A stretch of DNA of 64,000 bases from Bin87 sp026710825 (GCA_965232815.1 OZ247427.1:3534001-3598000); one strand, 5' to 3'. Shown: positions 52,191 through 62,048, numbered from the stretch's first letter. The notes: generated by a model from the letters alone, not told the origin. Numbers and translations: made by a program.

Positions 52191-53299
52191 ATGGCGAATA
52201 TGGAAATCGGAATCTACGACGTGCTCGACCAGGCCCAGATGGAATCCCATTCCATCGCCGCCGACGTCTATGACGAGCACATCCGCGGCGCCCAGGAAGC
52301 CGAGCAGATGGGGTACAAGTACTACTTCTCCATCGAGCACCAGACCTCCGACGTGAGCTTCCTCAGTTCGCCCAGCGTGTACCTCACCGCGCTGGCCCGC
52401 GCCACCAGCGCCATGCGGTTCGGCGTGATGATCTACCAGCTGCCCTTCCATCACCCCATCCGTCTCGCTGAGGACGTGGCGATGCTGGACCACCTGTCCC
52501 GCGGGCGCGTGGAGTTCGGGGCCGGCACCGGCGTCACCAGCCATGAGTTCCTGCGCTGGAACGTTGACTTCGACCGCCGACGCGCTATGAGCGAAGAGGC
52601 CATCGACATCATCCTGATGGCGTGGAAAGAGGGCAGCGTCACCTACGATGGCGAGTTTTTCCAGTTCGACGAGGTGCTGACCTCTCCGGACACTTACCAG
52701 AAACCGCACCCGCCTGTATGGTTCGGCTGCCACAGCGCCGCCAGCTTCGAGTACTCCGCCCGCCACAACTTCCACGTTTCCCAGAACATCGACGTTGATC
52801 CCGTGATCGCTGAGAAGTTCGACACGTGGCGCAACCTGTGGCTGCAGGCCGGCCACGACACCCCATGCCCAAAACCTTCCTGACCCGCCACGTCCACGTC
52901 GCCGAAACCGACGCAAAGGCCCGCGAACAGGCGGAACCCTACCTGGCCACTGCCGCCTTTCCCTCGGCCATCCCCGCCGGCAAGGGCCGCGACATCATCG
53001 GCGAAACCCGCATCGGCTACGGACCCCACGGCATGCGCGGCGACGACCCGGGCACACCGGAGCGGGCTGAGCTACGCCGCACGTTCCGCGAGCGCGCCCA
53101 GTCGTACGACTTCTGGATCGACAACGGCATCGCCCTCGTGGGAAGCCCCGAAACCGTCGCCAAAAAACTGAAGGAACAGCACGACCTCATCGGCCACGAC
53201 ATCTTCTGCGCCCGCCACCTGTTCGGCTACATCTCGCCGGAGGCGGCGAATCAATCCATCCGCCTGTTCGCCCAGGAGGTCATCCCGGCCTTCAACTGA
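52191..53299 (+). pseudogene. LLM-class flavin monooxygenase, split by a 1-nt frameshift
   Basis: An ATG with GGAGG eight bases upstream starts MANMEIGIYDVLDQAQMESH, and a luciferase-like TIM-barrel follows: EQMGYKYYFSIEHQT, FGVMIYQLPFHHPIRLAEDV, DHLSRGRVEFGAGTGVTSHE and HPPVWFGCHSAASF. At about 52861 a run of four C residues shifts the frame and reaches a stop; adding one C would restore TPMPKTFLTRHVHVAETDAK and the remaining 145 residues up to LIGHDIFCARHLFGYIS. The joined length of about 369 residues is normal. It is either a natural pseudogene or a homopolymer sequencing error. Confidence 0.8.
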
Positions 53300-53493
53300 C
53301 AATCCATTCCAACCCGTCCGAGAACCACGCTCGTCGAACCGTTGAAGGCATGGTCAAACCACCCGGTCGTGGCAAGCCGACGGTGAGCAAGATCTGACCG
53401 CCGCAACCCCGACCCGCAGCACCTCCCCGCATACAGCCCCGCTAGGTCGGCTGCCGCCACCGGAGCGCCAAGCCACGTCATCCCTGCCGCAGT
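53300..53493. other. Intergenic region with decayed repeat
   Basis: Contains CTCGTCGAACCGTTGAAGG-like sequence, related to the GTCGAACCAC repeat near 59.6 kb. No gene is recognised. Confidence 0.35.
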
Positions 53494-54369
53494 TCACGCC
53501 CGCCGCAGTTTCGGGTCCAGGTAGTCCCGCAGCCAGTCGCCAAAGAAGTTGAACGCCATCACCACGATGGTGATCGCCACGCCGGGGAACAGCGACAGCC
53601 ACCACATATCCAGGATGACGTTGCGCCCCTCGGATACCATGATTCCCCAGGCCGGTGATCCCGGCGCCAATCCCAGTCCCAGGAAGCTCAGCGACGCCTC
53701 CAGCAGAATCACCTGCCCCACCTGCAGGCTGGTCAACACCATCAGCGTATTCACGACGTTGGGGAATATGTGCCGGAGGATGATCACCGGCGGGCTCACA
53801 CCGGCGATTCTGGCCAGGACCACATAGTCCCGTTCCCTGATGCTCAGGGTGTCGCCCCGAATCATACGCGCAAACCTCGCCCACACGGTGACCGCCACCG
53901 CTATGATGATATTCTCCGTGCCCTGACCCAGCAGCACCACGATGACCAGCGCCACCAGGATGGTCGGGAAACCCATCACCGCGTCGGCTATGCGCATGAT
54001 GGTCGCGCCAATTATGCCGCCCAGGTATCCGGCGATCAGTCCCAGCACGGTGCCCACGATCATGCCGGTTCCCAGGGCCACCAGGCTGATGTAAACGGTC
54101 GTGCGGGCGCCAAAGATCAGCCGACTCAACATATCCCGCCCCAGAATGTCAGTACCCAGCGGGTACTGGCTGGTCTCAAACGGGGCGATGCGGCTGTTGA
54201 TGACGTCCTTGTCCGTGGGGTCGTGGGGCGACAACTGTGGCGCCAATGCTGCGCACACCAGCAGAATGGTGAGGATGACAATGGGCACCCAGGGCAGCTT
54301 CGTCTCGCTGATCCGCCGTTGTATTTGACCGAGGCGACTTACCTCGGTTACTGCCGTTTGCTGCGCCAT
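53494..54369 (-). CDS. Peptide-type ABC transporter permease (DppC family)
   Basis: 291 residues. It has a cytoplasmic N-terminus, a first membrane helix (LPWVPIVILTILLVCAALAP), the YPLGTDILGRDMLSRLIFGA signature and the loop EREYV-equivalent IRERDYVVLARIAGVSPPVI, with six membrane segments in all. It pairs with the DppB-type permease encoded 18 bp upstream. Both follow a family-5 binding protein gene and belong to one minus-strand operon. No ATPase genes are nearby. Confidence 0.9.
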   Translation of the reverse strand: MAQQTAVTEVSRLGQIQRRISETKLPWVPIVILTILLVCAALAPQLSPHDPTDKDVINSRIAPFETSQYPLGTDILGRDMLSRLIFGARTTVYISLVALGTGMIVGTVLGLIAGYLGGIIGATIMRIADAVMGFPTILVALVIVVLLGQGTENIIIAVAVTVWARFARMIRGDTLSIRERDYVVLARIAGVSPPVIILRHIFPNVVNTLMVLTSLQVGQVILLEASLSFLGLGLAPGSPAWGIMVSEGRNVILDMWWLSLFPGVAITIVVMAFNFFGDWLRDYLDPKLRRA

Positions 54370-54387
54370 GCCCAGTCCTCTCCCGCT

Positions 54388-55305
54388 TTACTCGATCCTG
54401 ATTCTCGGGTCCACGTACACATATAGGATGTCCACGAATAGCGACGTGAGGATGTAGAAGAAACCCGAAGTCAGCACGGTGGCTTCCACGATGGGGAAGT
54501 TGCGTTGCGCAACCCCTTCCAGCATGAGGCGGCCCACGCCAGGCCAGGCGAACACCACCTCCACCACGATGGCCCCATTGAGCAGCCCAGCCAGGCTGAT
54601 GCCGCCAAAGGTTATCAGGGGGATCATGGCGTTTCTCAGCGCGTGCTTCCAGATGACCAACCGCTCCGTCAGTCCCTTGACCCGGGCGAATTTAACAAAC
54701 TCGCTGTCCAGCACCTCCAGCATGCTCGAGCGCGCCAGACGCATCATGCCAGCCATGATGGACCACGCCAGCACGAAGGCCGGCAGCACGAAGTGGGATG
54801 GCCCGCCTCGTCCGTAGGTCGGCAACCACTGCAGGATCGCGCCAAACAGCAGGATGAGCATGATGGCTACCCAGAATTGCGGGGCGCCGATGCCGGCGAT
54901 CGCGAAGAGCTTGCAGCCCTTGTCCAGGAGCGAGTCCCGCTTGACCGCGGACAGGATGCCTAAGGGCACCCCCATGAGCACCGCCAGGAGCATTCCCACC
55001 GCCGCTAACTGGAGAGTGGCGGGAATCCGCTCCAGCAGCACGTCCCGGGCCGGACGCCGAGTGGTGATGGAGTGGCCAAAGTCGCCCTGCACCGCATTGA
55101 GAAGGAAGGTTCCGTACTGGACGAGGATCGGACGGTCCAGGCCCAGGTTCTCCCGAAGCTGCTCATAATCAGCGGTGGTTGCCTCCGGCGGCAGCAACAG
55201 CAGCGCGGGGTCACCGGAAAGGTGAACGCTCATGAATATAATGAGACTGAGGGCCAGCAGGGCGATCAGTCCCTGAAACACCCTGCTCAGTATGTAACGC
55301 TGCAT
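54388..55305 (-). CDS. Peptide-type ABC transporter permease (DppB family)
   Basis: 305 residues beginning MQRYILSRVFQGLIALLALS, typical of DppB. It contains LGLDRPILVQYGTFLLNAVQ, GDFGHSITTRRPARDVLLER, LDSEFVKFARVKGLTERLVI and ISLAGLLNGAIVVEVVFAWP, the conserved permease landmarks. It is the inner-membrane partner of the downstream DppC-type protein. The gene begins about 210 bp after the stop of the binding-protein gene. Confidence 0.9.
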   Translation of the reverse strand: MQRYILSRVFQGLIALLALSLIIFMSVHLSGDPALLLLPPEATTADYEQLRENLGLDRPILVQYGTFLLNAVQGDFGHSITTRRPARDVLLERIPATLQLAAVGMLLAVLMGVPLGILSAVKRDSLLDKGCKLFAIAGIGAPQFWVAIMLILLFGAILQWLPTYGRGGPSHFVLPAFVLAWSIMAGMMRLARSSMLEVLDSEFVKFARVKGLTERLVIWKHALRNAMIPLITFGGISLAGLLNGAIVVEVVFAWPGVGRLMLEGVAQRNFPIVEATVLTSGFFYILTSLFVDILYVYVDPRIRIE

Positions 55306-55517
55306 GTGCTTCTCTTACCGTTGGGGTATGTTAGGTCTGTCTCCGGCCCCGCTGCGCATCGGACTGAGCCGGAACTCAGCCGCGCGACGCGAGTGTACCA
55401 CCCACCGGCACGGGTCACGCCGGTCGACCCCGTCCTCCGGAGATGCGTGGGTGTGCATCCCCGGAGCATCGGTCTGTCCGACCGCATGGCCGCCGATGGC
55501 CAGTGGCGGTATCGGTC

Positions 55518-57287
55518 CTACTGATGGAGGGTCAGCGTCCACAGGGCCGTGGGGTACGGACCCAGGGGCCAGGGCTGGTAGGCATCGATGCGCTCGCTCA
55601 GGCCGAAGGGCAAATTCGTGTAGATGGTGCTGAAGGAATAGTGTTCCTCCCAGGAGGCCTGGTACATCTTGTTGTAGGCCTCTTGGCGCAGGGCCGGGTC
55701 CATCACCGACAGCCCTTCGTCCGCTATCCTGACCAACTCGGGGTCCTCCGACTGGCGCAGGCTGGAGTCCAGGTAGTGCATGCTGCGCACCAGGCTGCCG
55801 CCGTCCCAGCGGCCTTCGTTGCTGCGGAAGTAGACGTGGCCGTCCAGTTCCCGGTTGCGGACGCGCTCCCGGATGCTGACGTTCTGGCCCGCTTCCACCG
55901 TCACGTCGAGCCCAAGGTTGTCCTGCCACATCTGGGCGATCAGCTCAGCGTGCTCCACCATGAACGGTGTATCGCTGGCCTGCCAGGTATAGAGAGTAAA
56001 GGCAGGATAACCCTCACCGCCGGGATAACCGGCTTCTGCCAGCAGTTCCCTGGCCCGCTCCGGATCGTACGGTGTGGCGTCGAGTTCGGCGCTGTAGCCC
56101 AGGGTGCTGGGCGTCACCGCCTCAAAGCCGGCCAGTCCCGCTCCCTCGGTCCCGCCGTAGAGGTTGTCCCGGATCAACTCCTTGTCGACCGCGTAGTCCA
56201 GTGCATACCGCACCCGCTTGTCGTTACAGGGAAGGTCCGGTATCCAGCACCCGATAGGGCGCACCTGCGTGTAGGATGCCTCCTCAATCCAGACGTACCG
56301 GCCACCGGCGGCCTCCACGCGCTCCCTCGATTGCAGCGTCACCTCAACGATGTCGGCCTCCCCGGCCAGCAGCGCGGAAACTCGGGTGGACTCCTCGGGC
56401 ACCAGCCGCATGTCCAGCGTCTGGAAATTCATACGCCGGTCTTCGGGGTAACCGTTGTCGGGATTGTAGTAGTAGTCCCCGAACCGCTCGAACAGCAACT
56501 GCTCGGACCGCTTGAATTCAACCAACTGGAATGGACCCGCGCCGATGGGAGCGTCGGCGTAGCCATCCTCACCCACCTCTTCATGGTACTTCTGGGGGAT
56601 GATGGAGCCTCCGTCGGAGGATGACTGCAAAGCCGAATAGGTGAACGGGAAGGACGACGAGAGCTTGTTGTGCGTGACCTCGATGGTCTCGGGCCCCGTG
56701 ATCTCGATACTATCCGTCAACCGCGACCAGTTGATGGCCCCCGTGCTGGTGGCCTCATCCTCGGCCTCCGGCCCGAAGTAACGCTGGAAGCTGAACTCAA
56801 CGTCGTTGATGGTCAACTGATCCCCGTTGTGGAAAGACGCCGGGTGATCGGCGGGAATCGTCATGCTCCAGGTGAACCCGTCCTCGGAAACTTCCCACGC
56901 CGAAGCAATGCCCGGGACCATTTGGGTATCATGGTTCCCCTCGACCAGCAGAGCATGCAGGGCACGCTGGTACGTGGTTTCGCCGAGGCCCAGCGTATAC
57001 CGTGGCTCGAAAGCCTCGGTGCCGAACACCGTCTGCATGATGGTAACCTTTCCGGACACCTCCGGACCGACCGGGGGAACCGCCGGCGCCTGGGTGGCCA
57101 CCGGCGCTGCCGGGGCAGTGGTCGCGGCAGGCGCGCTGGAAGTATCGGATGACGCCGCCGCCGGAGCAGCAGTCGCGGCGGGAGCTTCAGGTGTTGCCCC
57201 TCCCCCGCACGCCGATATAATCAAGGCGACAGTTCCCAAGAGAGCCACCACCCAAATCTTGGAATGAAACCTCTTTCGGATACACAT
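55518..57287 (-). CDS. Extracellular solute-binding lipoprotein (family 5), paralog A
   Basis: 589 residues, ATG with GGAGG seven bases upstream. The signal ends at LIISACGGG (lipid Cys near 27) and is followed by an Ala/Pro/Thr linker. The SBP_bac_5 fold is evident from VSGKVTIMQTVFGTEAFEPR, HNGDQLTINDVEFSFQRYFG, RVRYALDYAVDKELIRDNLY and AEAGYPGGEGYPAFTLYTWQ. It is similar along its whole length to the protein encoded at 57.7-59.4 kb. Such proteins deliver peptides or other solutes to DppBC-type permeases, and the permease genes lie directly downstream. Confidence 0.9.
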   Translation of the reverse strand: MCIRKRFHSKIWVVALLGTVALIISACGGGATPEAPAATAAPAAASSDTSSAPAATTAPAAPVATQAPAVPPVGPEVSGKVTIMQTVFGTEAFEPRYTLGLGETTYQRALHALLVEGNHDTQMVPGIASAWEVSEDGFTWSMTIPADHPASFHNGDQLTINDVEFSFQRYFGPEAEDEATSTGAINWSRLTDSIEITGPETIEVTHNKLSSSFPFTYSALQSSSDGGSIIPQKYHEEVGEDGYADAPIGAGPFQLVEFKRSEQLLFERFGDYYYNPDNGYPEDRRMNFQTLDMRLVPEESTRVSALLAGEADIVEVTLQSRERVEAAGGRYVWIEEASYTQVRPIGCWIPDLPCNDKRVRYALDYAVDKELIRDNLYGGTEGAGLAGFEAVTPSTLGYSAELDATPYDPERARELLAEAGYPGGEGYPAFTLYTWQASDTPFMVEHAELIAQMWQDNLGLDVTVEAGQNVSIRERVRNRELDGHVYFRSNEGRWDGGSLVRSMHYLDSSLRQSEDPELVRIADEGLSVMDPALRQEAYNKMYQASWEEHYSFSTIYTNLPFGLSERIDAYQPWPLGPYPTALWTLTLHQ

Positions 57288-57334
57288 ACAAGTTCCTCCA
57301 TGTTGCCGGTTTCAAAGGGTCTGGATAACCCGGT

Positions 57335-57565
57335 ATGAAGTGGCTATACGTCGCCTTGGGTTTGTTGGGGGCAGTGATGCCCGTGGTCTGGGTTTATCTG
57401 GACCACCGTTACTTGGCGGTTCCAGGCTCTTTCATCGATTTGGGACTGTTGCTCTTCTCCTTTGGACTGGCTTTGCTGTTCATTCCGGTCGGCGTGGTGG
57501 GCGGCATCGCCGTCGCCGGCCTGTTTCAATTCGGCTGGTATTTGAGCAGGCGCTATTCCCGTTGA
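57335..57565 (+). CDS. Small membrane protein, unknown function
   Basis: 76 residues on the opposite strand between the two binding-protein genes. Two or three hydrophobic segments are visible (LYVALGLLGAVMPVVWVYL; LGLLLFSFGLALLFIPVGVV; GGIAVAGLFQFGWYL). The ribosome binding site is weak. The hydrophobicity and even codon use make it a plausible real gene, but no family is recognised. Confidence 0.45.
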   Translation: MKWLYVALGLLGAVMPVVWVYLDHRYLAVPGSFIDLGLLLFSFGLALLFIPVGVVGGIAVAGLFQFGWYLSRRYSR

Positions 57566-57657
57566 ACGTCGCAGGTCTTCTGCAAACACGGAAATAGCGC
57601 GCCGCCGCATAGCGCGTGACAACGGCTATGCGGCGGCCATACCCTTTGGAACTGCGG

Positions 57658-59403
57658 CTACTTCAGCGTCACCGTCCAGAGGGCGCTGGCATATGGTCCC
57701 AGGGGCCAGGGCTCCCAGGTGGCGATGCGTTCACTGACCGCCCAGGGCAGGTTGACGTAGATGGGGCTCCAGTAGTAGTGCTCTTCCCAGATGGCGCGGT
57801 AGGCCTTGTTGTAGGCGTCATGCCGTAGCGCCGGGTCCAATACCGCCAGCGCTTCGTTGACGATGGCGAACAACTCCGGTTCTTCCATCAGCCTGTTGGG
57901 GTTCTCCGGGTCGGTGGCGCTGCGCATCAGGCTGCCGCCATCGAACCTGGCCTCGTTGCTGCGGAAGTACACGTCGCCGTCCAGTTGCCGGTCCCTGGCC
58001 TGCTGACGGACCGCGGTGGGATCGCCCACTACCACCGTCACTTCAAGACCCAGGTTGTCCTTCCACATCTCGGCGATCAACTCGGCCTGCTCGGGTTGCA
58101 GCGGCACGTCGCCGCCATTCCAGGTGTGTATCTTGAACGCGGGGAAACCCTCGCCGCCCGGGTAACCGGCGTCGGCCAGCAGTTGCTGGGCCTGAGCCGG
58201 GTCGAAGGGCAGGGAATCGAGTTCAGGGCTGTAACCCAAGGCGTTGGGGGTGGCAGCCTCGAATCCGCCCACCTGTGCGACGTCGGTGCCTCCGTAGAGC
58301 TTGTCCCGTATCAGTTCCTTGTCAACGGCATAGTCCAGGGCGTAACGCACCCGCTTGTCGTTGCAGGGCAATTCTTCCTTCCAGCAGCCCATGGGCCTGA
58401 CCTGGGAGTAGGAGGCTTCCGGTATGAAGACCAGACGGCCTCCCCCGGCCTCTACCTGGTTGCGAGCGTTCAGGCTGGCTTCGGTCATATCCGCCTGGCC
58501 CGCGCGCAGCGCAGAAACTCTGGTGGATTCTTCGGTTACCAGCCGCGAGTCCATGGTCTTGAAATTCATCCGGCGGTCCTCATGGAACCCATTGTCCGGA
58601 GTGAAGTAATAATCATCGAAGCGCTCGAAGAGCATTTGCTCCGATGGCTTGTAGTCAACCAGCATCAGAGGACCGGCGCCCACTGGCGCAGCCTCCCAGC
58701 CCTCCTTCCCGCCAACCGACTCCCAGTAGATCTTCGGCAGCACCGCGCCGTGGGCGTCGGACGAGTGAAGCTGCGACATCAGGAAGGGATAGGTGGCGTT
58801 GGGTTCGGTCTGGGTCACCACGATGGTGTTGGGGCCGGTAATCTCCTGGCTCACGGTCCGCTTGGACTGCTGGATGAAAATGCCGTGAATGGCGTTCTCC
58901 GCAGCCTCGGGGCCGTGGTGCCGGTCCAGCGTGAACTGTATGTCGTCGATGGTCAGATCGTCGCCGTTGTGGAATTTCACTCCATCACGGATCGTCCAGG
59001 TCCACTGGAGGCCGTCTTCCGATAGTTCCCAACTTTGGGCAATGCCAGGGATCATTTCGGTCTTCTCGTTGCCGGCGATCAGCCAGCCGTGCAGCATCCG
59101 GTGCTGCGTCATGATCTGGCCGGAGGCGTCCCGGGGCTCAAAAGCCTGGGTGCCCCAGTCGGCCACCATCATCGTGACCATCCCTGAGACTTCGTCCGAC
59201 ATGGCCGGCGCTGATCCCGCCGAAGCGGGCACAGCTGTGGGGGCGCTTTCCTGTGCAGCCGGCGCGGTGGTGGCGGCCGGGGCCGCTGGCGCCGCAGCTG
59301 GCTCGGGGCTCGAGCCGGCGCACCCTATGAACAAGGCCAGCGCCGTGGCAAGTGCAGCCAGGATCGTGATGTTCCGGACTGATAGTATTCCGAGATTTGG
59401 CAT
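57658..59403 (-). CDS. Extracellular solute-binding lipoprotein (family 5), paralog B
   Basis: 581 residues from the ATG with GGAGG five bases upstream; the longer frame lacks such a signal. The signal ends near ALFIGCAGSS. The body repeats the layout of paralog A: VSGMVTMMVADWGTQAFEPR, HNGDDLTIDDIQFTLDRHHG, the near-identical KRVRYALDYAVDKELIRDKL and ADAGYPGGEGFPAFKIHTWN. It probably uses the same permeases with a different substrate range. The two genes arose by duplication, and a small membrane-protein gene lies between them. Confidence 0.9.
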   Translation of the reverse strand: MPNLGILSVRNITILAALATALALFIGCAGSSPEPAAAPAAPAATTAPAAQESAPTAVPASAGSAPAMSDEVSGMVTMMVADWGTQAFEPRDASGQIMTQHRMLHGWLIAGNEKTEMIPGIAQSWELSEDGLQWTWTIRDGVKFHNGDDLTIDDIQFTLDRHHGPEAAENAIHGIFIQQSKRTVSQEITGPNTIVVTQTEPNATYPFLMSQLHSSDAHGAVLPKIYWESVGGKEGWEAAPVGAGPLMLVDYKPSEQMLFERFDDYYFTPDNGFHEDRRMNFKTMDSRLVTEESTRVSALRAGQADMTEASLNARNQVEAGGGRLVFIPEASYSQVRPMGCWKEELPCNDKRVRYALDYAVDKELIRDKLYGGTDVAQVGGFEAATPNALGYSPELDSLPFDPAQAQQLLADAGYPGGEGFPAFKIHTWNGGDVPLQPEQAELIAEMWKDNLGLEVTVVVGDPTAVRQQARDRQLDGDVYFRSNEARFDGGSLMRSATDPENPNRLMEEPELFAIVNEALAVLDPALRHDAYNKAYRAIWEEHYYWSPIYVNLPWAVSERIATWEPWPLGPYASALWTVTLK

Positions 59404-59919
59404 ATACCCTCCATGCCTGGCTTTTTGGAGGCGTTCGATTTTCGACGCCATCGTCGCCCGCGTTCGGCGAAACTTGATCAGGAAATCTATAATTGGTGGG
59501 TGGAACCCGTCGCGACTTTACTATGGCATTCCCACATGCGTCAACAAAACCACTCGCCGCCGCATGGCCTTGGCCTCGTCGCCCCACGGTAACGCAGTCC
59601 ACTCATCGCAAACCCGTCGAACCACTCATGGTGAGCCCGTCGAACCACGAACGGTCCGCCAGCAAGGACACCCCGCGGTACTGGCCGTCCCCTTGCCCCG
59701 CAATAGCCAAACTACCCTTCGCGCCGCCATCGCCTGCGTTCAAGCACGTACGCGCCGTCGACAACGACCCGTCTTCCGGCGACTCGGCCTCATTAATGGA
59801 ACGCTCCCACTGCTGACCACGCTAGATCGAATCCTTGCTATCCAATCCCCATTTGAACGCATCGATAGCGCCAACCCAAAGGGCCGAACTCGAGCCAAGT
59901 AGCCGGGACCGCAACCCCC
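59404..59919. other. Intergenic region containing interspersed repeat, no gene
   Basis: No gene is supportable in these 500 bases. The region contains a repeated GTCGAACCAC motif (see separate entry) and otherwise unremarkable sequence. Confidence 0.45.
59605..59655. repeat. Interspersed repeat GTCGAACCAC...GTGAGCCCGTCGAACCACGAACGG type
   Basis: Two tandem units of CCCGTCGAACCAC are separated by TCATGGTGAG. This unit resembles a short dispersed repeat known from many GC-rich genomes, in which GTTCGACNNGCTCACC is repeated in inverted fashion. A weaker copy lies near 53330. Confidence 0.5.
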
Positions 59920-60576
59920 TTACCACCGGTTCCAGTGAACAATATCCTCCAGTGGTTCGCGATGCGCCGGCCGGAACCGGTCGCCAATGGTGTAGGCCAA
60001 CGGTATCAGGCCCACCTGCATCACCTGATCGTACGGAATGCCCAGCACACTGGCCGCTTCTTCCTCTTTCACCACATGAACGCACGTGTAAACCGAGCCG
60101 ATCCCCCGCGCTCTCGCGGCCAGCATCAGGCTCCAGGTGGCAAACATCATCGTGCTCCACTGGGTGGTCTTCTCCCACGCCGCCATGTCGTCCGCCCGCC
60201 CAACCACGCACGGGATGACCATCGCTGGGACCCGATGCATGTTGTCGACCAGGTATTGCGCCGAATCCCGTACCCGCCGCTGCACCGCCGCGCGGCCCAC
60301 ATCGTCATGCGTCCGGTTCAGCGTGGCCGTCGGTATCTGACGATATTCCTCCCATCCTTGACGGTAAAGGTCAGCGATAGCCAGTCGTTGGTCGGCGTCG
60401 GTGACTATCATGAAGTGCCAGTTCTGCTGGTTGGTGGCCGTCGGGGCTTGTTGCGCAACCGCCAGGCACTCACGGATGACTTCGTCCGCGATGGGGCGAT
60501 CGAAATCCATTCGTCTCCGCACGGCTCGGGTGGTGGTCAACAGTTCGTCGGGCGAAAGGTCATGGGTCATGTTCAT
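59920..60576 (-). CDS. Nitroreductase-family FMN oxidoreductase
   Basis: 218 residues from the ATG with AGGAG nine bases upstream; the frame extends further without signal. Nitroreductase motifs are TTRAVRRRMDFDRPIADEVI, CLAVAQQAPTATNQQNWHFM (FMN-binding region), SLMLAARARGIGSVYT and LGIPYDQVMQVGLIPLAYT (the GIP segment). These are dimeric flavoproteins that reduce nitroaromatics, quinones or flavins with NAD(P)H. Physiological substrate unknown. It is divergent from the methyltransferase gene that starts 152 bp away. Confidence 0.88.
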   Translation of the reverse strand: MNMTHDLSPDELLTTTRAVRRRMDFDRPIADEVIRECLAVAQQAPTATNQQNWHFMIVTDADQRLAIADLYRQGWEEYRQIPTATLNRTHDDVGRAAVQRRVRDSAQYLVDNMHRVPAMVIPCVVGRADDMAAWEKTTQWSTMMFATWSLMLAARARGIGSVYTCVHVVKEEEAASVLGIPYDQVMQVGLIPLAYTIGDRFRPAHREPLEDIVHWNRW

Positions 60577-60727
60577 TTGGTAGGTCTCCTGTGGATGTCT
60601 CCTGACAAAAACTTTGCAAATCGGAATGCTACTATCTCCACCCTGCCCGCGTTCCTTGCCGTTCCAAAGACGCGACCAACGGTTTCCGTGCCCATCTTTT
60701 GCCACGACAATTCCGGAACCCACATAC

Positions 60728-61525
60728 ATGGATGAACGTATCCAAACCAACCGTATCAACTGGAACGAGCGAACTCCCGTCCACGCAACGTCCGAATTCT
60801 ACGACGTGGAAGGGTTCAGGTCTGGGCGCAACACTTTGGACGAGATCGTCCTCCGGGAACTCGGCGACGTTTCCGGCAAGACCCTCCTGCATCTGCAGTG
60901 CCATTTCGGAATGGACACGATGTCCTGGTCGCGTTTGGGAGCCGCGGCGACCGGCGTTGATTTCTCGGAGGCGGCCATCGACCTGGCGCGATCACTGAAC
61001 AACGACCTCGGCTTGGATGTCCGGTTCATCTGTACAGACATCTATGAACTGCCGGCCGTACTCGATGAACGTTTCGACATCGTCTTTACTTCCCACGGGG
61101 TGCTGTGCTGGCTCCCGGATCTCGACGAGTGGGCAAGAGTCGTCGCTCAATTTCTCAAGCCAGGAGGTACGTTCTACATCCTCGACGGTCATCCTCTGAT
61201 GAACGTGTTCGAGTTGTCGGAGTCGGGCGACCTGCGACCGGAGCATGGCTACTTCCGCGAGGAAATCCTGCTCTCGGGCGGGCAGCCAAGCTACGCCGGG
61301 TCCGAGATCATCACCAGCCCAGTGTACGAATGGCAACACAGCCTCGGCGAGATTGTCACCGCCCTGGTCGCCGCCGGTCTTCAGATGGAGTTCCTGCACG
61401 AATTCCCGGTGTCCGGATACCAGGTCCACCCGATCATGGAGCAGGGCGACGACGGTTGGTGGCGGTTTCCGCAGCGCAACGATTCATACCCCCAACTGTT
61501 CTCAATCAGGGCAACCAAAGATTGA
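60728..61525 (+). CDS. Class I SAM-dependent methyltransferase
   Basis: 265 residues from the ATG at 60728. The Rossmann-fold motifs are present: motif I region GKTLLHLQCHFGMDTMSWSR (the usual GxGxG reads QCHFGMDT, a variant seen in a large family of uncharacterised methyltransferases), AAATGVDFSEAAIDLAR (motif II Asp), IVFTSHGVLCWLPDLDEWAR and FLKPGGTFYILDG. No target recognition domain is recognised; a small molecule is likely. The end overlaps the convergent membrane-protein gene by 20 bp. Confidence 0.82.
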   Translation: MDERIQTNRINWNERTPVHATSEFYDVEGFRSGRNTLDEIVLRELGDVSGKTLLHLQCHFGMDTMSWSRLGAAATGVDFSEAAIDLARSLNNDLGLDVRFICTDIYELPAVLDERFDIVFTSHGVLCWLPDLDEWARVVAQFLKPGGTFYILDGHPLMNVFELSESGDLRPEHGYFREEILLSGGQPSYAGSEIITSPVYEWQHSLGEIVTALVAAGLQMEFLHEFPVSGYQVHPIMEQGDDGWWRFPQRNDSYPQLFSIRATKD

Positions 61526-61796
61526 TGCGATCCAGGGCCCCCTGCCTCGTGTAACCGAGGGCGTCGAAATCCAGTTCCCAAGACTTGACCAAGTTGTGAT
61601 CCGGTAGCCCCGACGAAAAACCCGGCGAAAGGTAGATCGCCATTATCACTGCCACGCCCACTGCCGACCCGACGCCGGCCCCAGTCACCACCGCGGAGAA
61701 CAACGCCCGCTGATCACGTTCGGTGAAGGTAACTCCCCTGTCGCGGACAACCAACAGCAGCAAGAATACCGACGGTAATACGAGGATCACGCCCAT
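61506..61796 (-). CDS. Small membrane protein, unknown function
   Basis: 96 residues with two hydrophobic segments (MGVILVLPSVFLLLLVV and AVVTGAGVGSAVGVAVIMAI) separated by a charged loop (RDRGVTFTERDQRA) and a soluble tail. The ribosome binding site is weak and the 3' end overlaps the methyltransferase gene on the opposite strand. A real gene is plausible but uncertain, and no family is recognised. Confidence 0.5.
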   Translation of the reverse strand: MGVILVLPSVFLLLLVVRDRGVTFTERDQRALFSAVVTGAGVGSAVGVAVIMAIYLSPGFSSGLPDHNLVKSWELDFDALGYTRQGALDRINLWLP

Positions 61797-61957
61797 AACA
61801 TCTGTTGACGTGACGTAAACACGTAGACCCCGTTACTCGTGCACCCTTAGTGAATGGGGCCGTAATTCACAGGACGCTGCTGCCAACAAAAATGACCGTT
61901 CCCCACTCGCCTGGAGCAGGAAACGGCCCATTCCCCTGTGGATTCAAGCTACAAATA

Positions 61958-62048
61958 TGGCGGAGAGGGCGGGATTCGAACCCGCGATACCCCAGAAGGG
62001 TATACCGGTTTTCGAGACCGGCGCCTTCAACCACTCGGCCACCTCTCC
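61958..62048 (-). tRNA. tRNA-Ser (CGA)
   Basis: A complete type II tRNA on the minus strand: acceptor GGAGAGG/CCTCTCC with discriminator G and encoded CCA, D-arm with GTGGTTGAAGG, anticodon stem CCGGT/ACCGG with loop CTCGAAA (anticodon CGA), a long variable arm ATACCC/GGGTAT, and T-arm GCGGG-TTCGAAT-CCCGC. 91 nt including CCA. Confidence 0.95.
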
